Source: Desulfobacterales bacterium
GTDB taxonomy: Bacteria; Desulfobacterota; Desulfobacteria; Desulfobacterales; C00003106
Assembly (NCBI GenBank): GCA_030594505.1
Contig: JAUVFC010000032.1
Location: 1-10,892, forward strand
Direction: 5' to 3'
DNA: 10,892 nucleotides
Part shown: piece by piece, positions 7,017 to 10,892 of the stretch
Layout: each line of letters starts with the position of its first letter
How positions within the stretch are numbered: the first letter of the stretch is position 1
The notes under the pieces: model-generated
The model's input: only the letters and a program-made list of their open reading frames with translations
Database searches by the model: none
Told to the model about the DNA's origin: nothing
Program-made: the position numbers and the translations under genes

Positions 7017-8065
7017 TATACCCCCGCATTTTTTTGTGAACTCATCAACTTTGAAACGATCGCTTTGGGAATCTCTTGTAGAGAGAGAATTTCGGCAGCG
7101 GCATTTAGTTTAATCGCTGCCCTGGGCATACCAAACACCACGGAACTCTCGCTATCCTGTGCGATAGTATGAGCCTCACTTTTTTTTAGGGCCAACATTC
7201 CCTGTGCCCCATCTCGTCCCATGCCGGTTAAAAGAACTCCTATCGCTTTCTTCCCCGCGGAGACAGCAGAAGAAGAAAAGAGAATATCTATTGAAGGCGC
7301 ATAAAGATCCGAGGGATCCGCTTTCTCAACGGTCACAAAATAGCCCTGAGGGTCTTTTCTTATGCGCAGTTGGTTTTCTGATGGTGCGATCAACGCCACG
7401 CCGGGACGAACCCGGTCATTATGTCTTGCTTTCTTAACCCGCATCGTTGCAACATTGTCCAGACTTTCAGCAAGAGAGGGGATGTATTTTCGGGGAATGT
7501 GTTGCGCAATGACAAGTCCGCTCATCATAGGCGGAATATTCTGTAAGATATGTTGGATAGCCTGAATCCCGCCTGTGGAAGCGCCGATAACAACAAGACG
7601 GTCTTTTGGGAATGTGGCCCGAGAATCGAATCGGCAGGAAGAAGGTCGGGGAACCTTTACCCTGGAATTAGCCGCGGCCTTCACCTTAGCAATGATTTCT
7701 TTGCTTAACTTTTTCAACCCGGTGTTGAGATCTTCTAAGGGTTTTGTTATAAAATCAACAGCGCCGACAGTTAACGCCTCTATGGTCAGGTCGCTGTTTT
7801 GTTTAGTATATGAGCTGATCATAATTACCGGCAAGGGGTTATGCTGCAGAAGCTCTTTTAAAAAATCAATCCCGTTCATGCGCGGCATCTCTACATCGAG
7901 GGTAATAACATCGGGATTTAAGGTAAGGATTTTATCTCTTGCTTCATAGGGGTCGGATGCCGTTCCAACAACCTCTATAGATTTGTCCCGGGATAAGATA
8001 TCCGCTAAAATATATTTTATTACTTTTGAGTCATCAACTATGAGAACTTTTGTCGGTTGTGCCAT
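7016..8065 (-). CDS. cheB: Chemotaxis protein-glutamate methylesterase/glutaminase CheB
   Basis: CheB removes receptor methyl esters, and deamidates glutamines, when phosphorylated by CheA, which resets receptor sensitivity. With the ATG at 8065 the product is 349 residues, the family size (E. coli 349). The REC domain is about 4-125, with Asp11-Asp12, phospho-acceptor Asp57 (ITLDVEMPRMNG) and Lys108 (ITKPL). A linker of about 35 residues leads to the methylesterase domain. Its catalytic triad is Ser163 in GASTGG, His189 in AQHIP and Asp285 in GMGRDGAQG. The frame runs 25 codons further upstream to a TTG at 8140. That part has no ribosome site and enters a palindromic region, so MAQPTKVLIVDDS at 8065 is the better start, even though its own SD (GGGA) is weak. 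A run of eight A in the coding strand (about 7180-7187) does not break the frame. It follows cheD after a 239-nt leader. Confidence 0.95.
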   Translation of the reverse strand: MAQPTKVLIVDDSKVIKYILADILSRDKSIEVVGTASDPYEARDKILTLNPDVITLDVEMPRMNGIDFLKELLQHNPLPVIMISSYTKQNSDLTIEALTVGAVDFITKPLEDLNTGLKKLSKEIIAKVKAAANSRVKVPRPSSCRFDSRATFPKDRLVVIGASTGGIQAIQHILQNIPPMMSGLVIAQHIPRKYIPSLAESLDNVATMRVKKARHNDRVRPGVALIAPSENQLRIRKDPQGYFVTVEKADPSDLYAPSIDILFSSSAVSAGKKAIGVLLTGMGRDGAQGMLALKKSEAHTIAQDSESSVVFGMPRAAIKLNAAAEILSLQEIPKAIVSKLMSSQKNAGV

Positions 8066-8130
8066 ATTTTCCCGTCTCTTCAAAAATGATTCCAAGATCT
8101 TTGAGACCTTTGTATAACGCGACATTTTTT

Positions 8131-8229
8131 CGTCAGGCAAGAAAGGCGAAAACTTTAACCCGCGGTCCGCCTGAGGCGGATTGAGGATAGCGCTGACGCT
8201 TCACTCCGTGCAAAGTTTGAAGCCTGACG
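8131..8229. repeat. Two-part inverted repeat in the cheB leader, interleaved with the 8189-8263 repeat
   Basis: CGTCAGGC (8131-8138) pairs exactly with GCCTGACG (8222-8229). Further in, AAACTTT (8150-8156) pairs with AAAGTTT (8212-8218). Spacers of 11 and 3 nt separate the two stems. The right half lies inside the loop of the longer 8189-8263 repeat while the left half lies outside it, so the two structures would be mutually exclusive or form a pseudoknot. The stems are short and could be chance or debris of an older element. Confidence 0.5.
8166..8180. repeat. Short perfect palindrome TCCGCC-TGA-GGCGGA
   Basis: A perfect 6-bp GC-rich stem with a 3-nt loop lies in the cheB leader, about 100 nt upstream of the cheB ATG in the transcript. 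No T-run follows, so it is not a terminator. GC-rich mini-palindromes of this kind are often dispersed through a genome. Function unknown. Confidence 0.5.
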
Positions 8230-8263
8230 CCGCATCACGGGCACGAAGTGAAGCGTCAGCGCT
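8189..8263. repeat. 23-bp inverted repeat in the cheD-cheB gap
   Basis: The arm at 8189-8211 (begins AGCGCTGACGCTTCACT) pairs with 8241-8263 over 23 positions with one mismatch at 8206, around a 29-nt loop. Neither strand shows a T-tract beyond the arm. In the minus-strand transcript it would be a long hairpin in the 239-nt leader between cheD and cheB. It could separate the expression of the two genes or mark an inserted repeat element. No coding frame was recognised in 8066-8304. Confidence 0.75.
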
Positions 8264-8304
8264 CATAATGGCAGTTATGCAAAGGTCTCTCTTTATCTTA
8301 AAAG

Positions 8305-8895
8305 TTATATATCAAACAAGGTAACGCTTGAATCTTCAACTCTTTTCCTGAACAGCTTTCTTTTATAAAGAAGTTCTTTCCGGACGACTTCTGATTTGGA
8401 GGTTCCAACCAGCTTTTTCGCGAGAACCTTTCCGGTATCCGTAAAAAAGAGGATTTTTCTTCCCACAAAACCTCCTACATCCATAGTCAACAATGGGATT
8501 TGTTCCATCGTCAAAAATTTTTTGGTAAATTGGATATTTGAATCCGGGATGTCACCATCTGTCTTGCGAAAATTTAATACGTTGCCTCCCCCAAAAATCT
8601 TGGCTCTTAGATGTTTTCTTTCCGCTCCCAGCGTTAGGAGATCTCCTATTAGTAGTTCCATGGCGTACATGCCATAACGTCCTGTCTTGGTATAAATAAA
8701 ATTATCCGGGTCGATCTGGCTCGGAAGCATAAAATGATTCATACCACCGATCTTGTTTTGTATGTCGAAGATGCATGCTGATATACAAGACCCCAGAACG
8801 GTGGAGATAATCACCGGATCGGCACTTGCGAGATATTCACCCGGCATCAAGACTAAAACATCTTTGTTAAATCGGCGACTGTAATTTCTGTGCAT
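8305..8895 (-). CDS. cheD: Chemoreceptor glutamine deamidase CheD
   Basis: CheD deamidates specific glutamines in receptor methylation regions, making them substrates for methylation; in other systems it also binds CheC. It has 196 residues, somewhat longer than the roughly 160 of T. maritima CheD because of N- and C-terminal basic extensions. The catalytic Cys37 lies in TVLGSCISACIFD, the catalytic His54 in GGMNHFMLP, and Ser31/Thr32 lie at or next to the active-site threonine. Also visible are the Gly-rich AKIFGGGNVL and the GRKILFFTDTGKVLAKKL segment near the end. The ATG at 8895 lies inside cheW (29-nt overlap), with a poor ribosome site (CCGGA, about 12 nt away). A later Met17 would leave only the core domain and is possible, though the segment MHRNYSRRFNKDV resembles the leader of other long CheD proteins. 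No cheC is in the window. Confidence 0.93.
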   Translation of the reverse strand: MHRNYSRRFNKDVLVLMPGEYLASADPVIISTVLGSCISACIFDIQNKIGGMNHFMLPSQIDPDNFIYTKTGRYGMYAMELLIGDLLTLGAERKHLRAKIFGGGNVLNFRKTDGDIPDSNIQFTKKFLTMEQIPLLTMDVGGFVGRKILFFTDTGKVLAKKLVGTSKSEVVRKELLYKRKLFRKRVEDSSVTLFDI

Positions 8896-9373
8896 CTGGT
8901 CTATTCCGGATTAACCCTGGACAGGAAGAATCTGTTACATCTGACGCCTCCTGATCGAAAAAGATCTGTTCTGTATCGAGAATAACAATAAGTCGCGATT
9001 CCGTCTGTCCTATCCGTTTAATATATTTTTTATTGATTAAGGTCTTAAGGGAGGGGGGGGCTTGAAGTTCCTTTGGGCCTAACAAGACCACATCAGGGAC
9101 AGTATCAACGATAATTCCCAGGAGCTTGTTTAATGTTTCCAGCACGACAATAATAGTGAATTTTGTATATGGTCTTAATTGCAAGCCAAATTTGGCCCGG
9201 AGGTCAACAACCGGGACAATAAGACCTCTCAAATTTATAACCCCCTTTATAAAGGGCTCGGTGTTTGGCAGCCTTCTGATTTCTTTATACACCATTACTT
9301 CTTTAACCCCGACAAGCTCTATAGCATATTCCTCTTGGTCTAAGGCGAAACTGATATATTCTTGTTCCTGCAT
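8867..9373 (-). CDS. cheW: Chemotaxis coupling protein CheW
   Basis: This is the scaffold protein that links receptor hairpin tips to the CheA kinase in chemosensory arrays. It has 168 residues (E. coli 167) with a single CheW domain at about 3-138. Typical parts are YISFALDQEEYAIELVGVKE, the receptor/kinase contact stretch FIKGVINLRGLIVPVVDLR (Arg in NLRG conserved), and LIVILDTEQIF closing the domain. About 30 residues follow that resemble no domain, and their last codons overlap cheD by 29 nt. The ATG is one base from the MCP stop, with GAGGA at 8-nt spacing inside the MCP gene, so translation is probably coupled. The coding strand holds a run of eight C (9053-9060) encoding part of QAPPSL, a possible slippage or sequencing-error site; the frame is intact here. 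Confidence 0.94.
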   Translation of the reverse strand: MQEQEYISFALDQEEYAIELVGVKEVMVYKEIRRLPNTEPFIKGVINLRGLIVPVVDLRAKFGLQLRPYTKFTIIVVLETLNKLLGIIVDTVPDVVLLGPKELQAPPSLKTLINKKYIKRIGQTESRLIVILDTEQIFFDQEASDVTDSSCPGLIRNRPDAQKLQSPI

Positions 9374-9374
9374 A

Positions 9375-10892
9375 CTAAAATTCCTCGAATTCCTCTATTT
9401 CGTCTTCGTCGAGGTCCTCTTTAGCATCCCCTTTAACCTCTCCCGGATGTATCAGATCGTCTCTTAGAGATTTTTTGACCGGAGGGGCGGTCTCCCTCCG
9501 CTCTTTTTGAACCGGGACTTTGACAATTTCCGTTGCTTCAGTTGCTGTTGGAGATGTCAGTTCATTTTCAGCAAGAATAAAGTCGTCGGTCTGACTTTTC
9601 AGAATTTCTGCTTTTGTTGTCAATTCTTCACTTGCTGCCGCCAGTTTGTCAACCAATGTTGAGTTGTGTTCGACCACGTCCCCGATTTCCGTCATCGCCT
9701 GATTGATTTGTTCGATCCCTCTTGACTCTTCCTGTGTGGCGATAGATATCTCTGAAAGCGCTTCCGAAAGAGGCCCTATTTGTTCGATAATCTTTTTCAG
9801 GCTGGAACCCGTCTGTTTTACTGACTGATGCGCTATATCAACTTTGTGCATACTATCCTTGACCAGAGTCTGAATATCCTTGCCTGCTTCAGCGCTTCTT
9901 TTTGCCAGGTTTCTGATTTCATTCGCCACCACAGAGAATCCTTTTCCATGTTCGCCTGCACGGGCGGCCTCCACTGCGGCGTTCAGAGCAAGCAACTTGG
10001 TCTGAAAAGTGATCTCATTGACAAGGTCCATGATTTCTTCGATTCTTTTGCTGGTAACAGCAACCTCTGTAACAGAGTTTATGGTTTTTTCGAGTATATC
10101 TCCTCCTTCGCGTGCGAGAGATACAGCCTCTTTTGCGAGGTTGTCCGCTTTTAGAGCGCTGGAGGCGTTGGAAGTGACATTGGTTGATATCTGCTGAAGA
10201 GTAGCGCCGGTCTCTTCAACAGTCGCGGCCTGTTGCTGAGTTCTTAGAGCGAGATCCTGGTTCCCGGATGAGATCTGCTTTGACATCTGAGCAACCGCGG
10301 TTGCCGTGATTTTTGCCTGACTGATCAAGCCGCCAATATGTTTGAACATTTCGTTTGTCTTGTTGGCGAGTTTATCCATGACATCGTTTTTTTCTATTGT
10401 TTCAGCCTGTTGTGATAAGTCACCCGCTGCCGCCTTGTCCAGGGTCCTGAGAAAGGAGTCAACCCTTCTCTCTAAGTATCTTCGCTGGTATTCTTCTTTT
10501 TCCGCTGCCTCTTTCAACAACCTTTCCGCTTCCAAATCTTTGGTGATATCCCGCCATATCTCAAATCCTCCCAGAATCTTTCCGGTAGAATCTCTGAGCG
10601 CCGCAACACTGGCGAGAACAGGGATCTCTTTTCCTTCACGGCTGGTAATTTGGAGTATAATATCTTCCGCGGACTCCCCTGTTTCCAGACACCTTTTCAT
10701 TACACAACCATCGCGGCACATATTGCTTTTAAAGACATCCCGGCATTTCATTTTTCCTTCAACCTCTTCTCTGGAATATCCGCATAATTTCGATCCAGCC
10801 TCATTCAGGTAGGTAACGGTCATTGAAGGGTCAACCATGAAAAACGGCAAGGATATGCCGAGCTTCAGGCTATTGGCGTATTCCATTTTGTC
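9375..10892 (-). CDS. Soluble PAS-containing methyl-accepting chemotaxis protein (start at or beyond window edge)
   Basis: A cytoplasmic chemoreceptor; no transmembrane segment appears in the 503 residues counted from the ATG at 10886. Two more codons are open to the edge and no ribosome site can be seen, so the gene may continue. The N-terminal PAS domain (about 5-117) is cysteine-rich (Cys35, 48, 57, 61, 66). A helical linker leads into a HAMP-like segment (about 138-185, with AAAGDLSQ). The signalling domain covers about 190-430. A methylation-type motif RTQQQAATVEET lies at 215-226. The hairpin tip is FQTKLLALNAAVEAARAGE from 294, where Lys297 replaces the usual Asn. By analogy with Tsr, the trimer contacts Phe294, Leu298, Leu301, Asn302, Glu306 and Arg309 are kept. 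A flexible tail of about 60 residues ends in acidic IEEFEEF, so EFEEF is a possible tether for adaptation enzymes. It heads the cheW-cheD-cheB-cyclase run. Confidence 0.93.
   Translation of the reverse strand, partial: DKMEYANSLKLGISLPFFMVDPSMTVTYLNEAGSKLCGYSREEVEGKMKCRDVFKSNMCRDGCVMKRCLETGESAEDIILQITSREGKEIPVLASVAALRDSTGKILGGFEIWRDITKDLEAERLLKEAAEKEEYQRRYLERRVDSFLRTLDKAAAGDLSQQAETIEKNDVMDKLANKTNEMFKHIGGLISQAKITATAVAQMSKQISSGNQDLALRTQQQAATVEETGATLQQISTNVTSNASSALKADNLAKEAVSLAREGGDILEKTINSVTEVAVTSKRIEEIMDLVNEITFQTKLLALNAAVEAARAGEHGKGFSVVANEIRNLAKRSAEAGKDIQTLVKDSMHKVDIAHQSVKQTGSSLKKIIEQIGPLSEALSEISIATQEESRGIEQINQAMTEIGDVVEHNSTLVDKLAAASEELTTKAEILKSQTDDFILAENELTSPTATEATEIVKVPVQKERRETAPPVKKSLRDDLIHPGEVKGDAKEDLDEDEIEEFEEF

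Noticed and set aside
8066..8140. 25-residue N-terminal extension of CheB from TTG at 8140 (or ATG at 8125)
   Set aside because: Neither codon has a Shine-Dalgarno site, the extension lies before a complete REC domain, and it runs into the palindromic leader.
8131..8304. Known riboswitch, small RNA or attC-type recombination site in the cheB leader
   Set aside because: No known riboswitch core, no integrase nearby and no defined attC boxes could be recognised; only inverted repeats are supported.
9126..9467. 113-codon plus-strand open frame opposite cheW and the MCP tail
   Set aside because: It is antisense to two clear genes and its hydrophobic look comes from the complement of CheW coding sequence.
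1..10892. CRISPR array, tRNA or rRNA gene, transposase or phage genes
   Set aside because: No regularly spaced repeats, RNA gene signatures, or mobile-element proteins were seen anywhere in the window.

Overview
This window carries two unrelated gene blocks that face each other tail to tail. The plus strand (1-5939) is a branched-chain amino-acid operon: the 3' part of cimA, then ilvD, ilvB, ilvN and ilvC. The minus strand (10892-6102, read right to left) is a chemosensory operon: a soluble PAS-containing methyl-accepting chemotaxis protein (MCP) cut by the window edge, then cheW, cheD, cheB and a REC-GGDEF diguanylate cyclase. A 162-nt gap separates the two blocks.

The ilv block covers the common pathway to valine and isoleucine. 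CimA makes citramalate from pyruvate and acetyl-CoA, which opens a threonine-independent route to 2-oxobutanoate. IlvB/IlvN (acetohydroxyacid synthase), IlvC and IlvD then serve both amino acids. The genes are close together (gaps of 6, 19, 122 and 24 nt). The exception is ilvB-ilvN, where a 65-nt near-perfect hairpin has been placed. The best-supported start of ilvB is an ATT codon 8 nt after a strong Shine-Dalgarno sequence.

The che block links a cytoplasmic receptor and its adaptation enzymes (CheD deamidase, CheB methylesterase) to c-di-GMP synthesis. cheB and the cyclase gene overlap by one base, an arrangement like wspF-wspR. The MCP ends in an acidic tail closing with EFEEF, which fits the aromatic pentapeptide consensus for tethering adaptation enzymes. 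No cheA, cheR or cheY lies in the window. They may lie beyond the right edge or elsewhere in the genome.

The three gaps longer than 100 nt (4240-4361, 5940-6101, 8066-8304) each contain a conspicuous inverted repeat. The repeats are unrelated to each other, and none has the T-tract of an intrinsic terminator. They look more like dispersed palindromic elements.

Organism: a motile or surface-sensing Gram-negative-type bacterium with moderate GC. The CimA route, the plant/Bacteroidetes-like KARI motif, the soluble PAS-MCP and the palindrome-rich gaps would fit an anaerobic lineage such as Desulfobacterota, Nitrospirota or Omnitrophota, but the sequence alone does not settle the phylum. All genes are of known families. 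The novelty lies in the start codon, the intergenic elements and the chemosensory layout.
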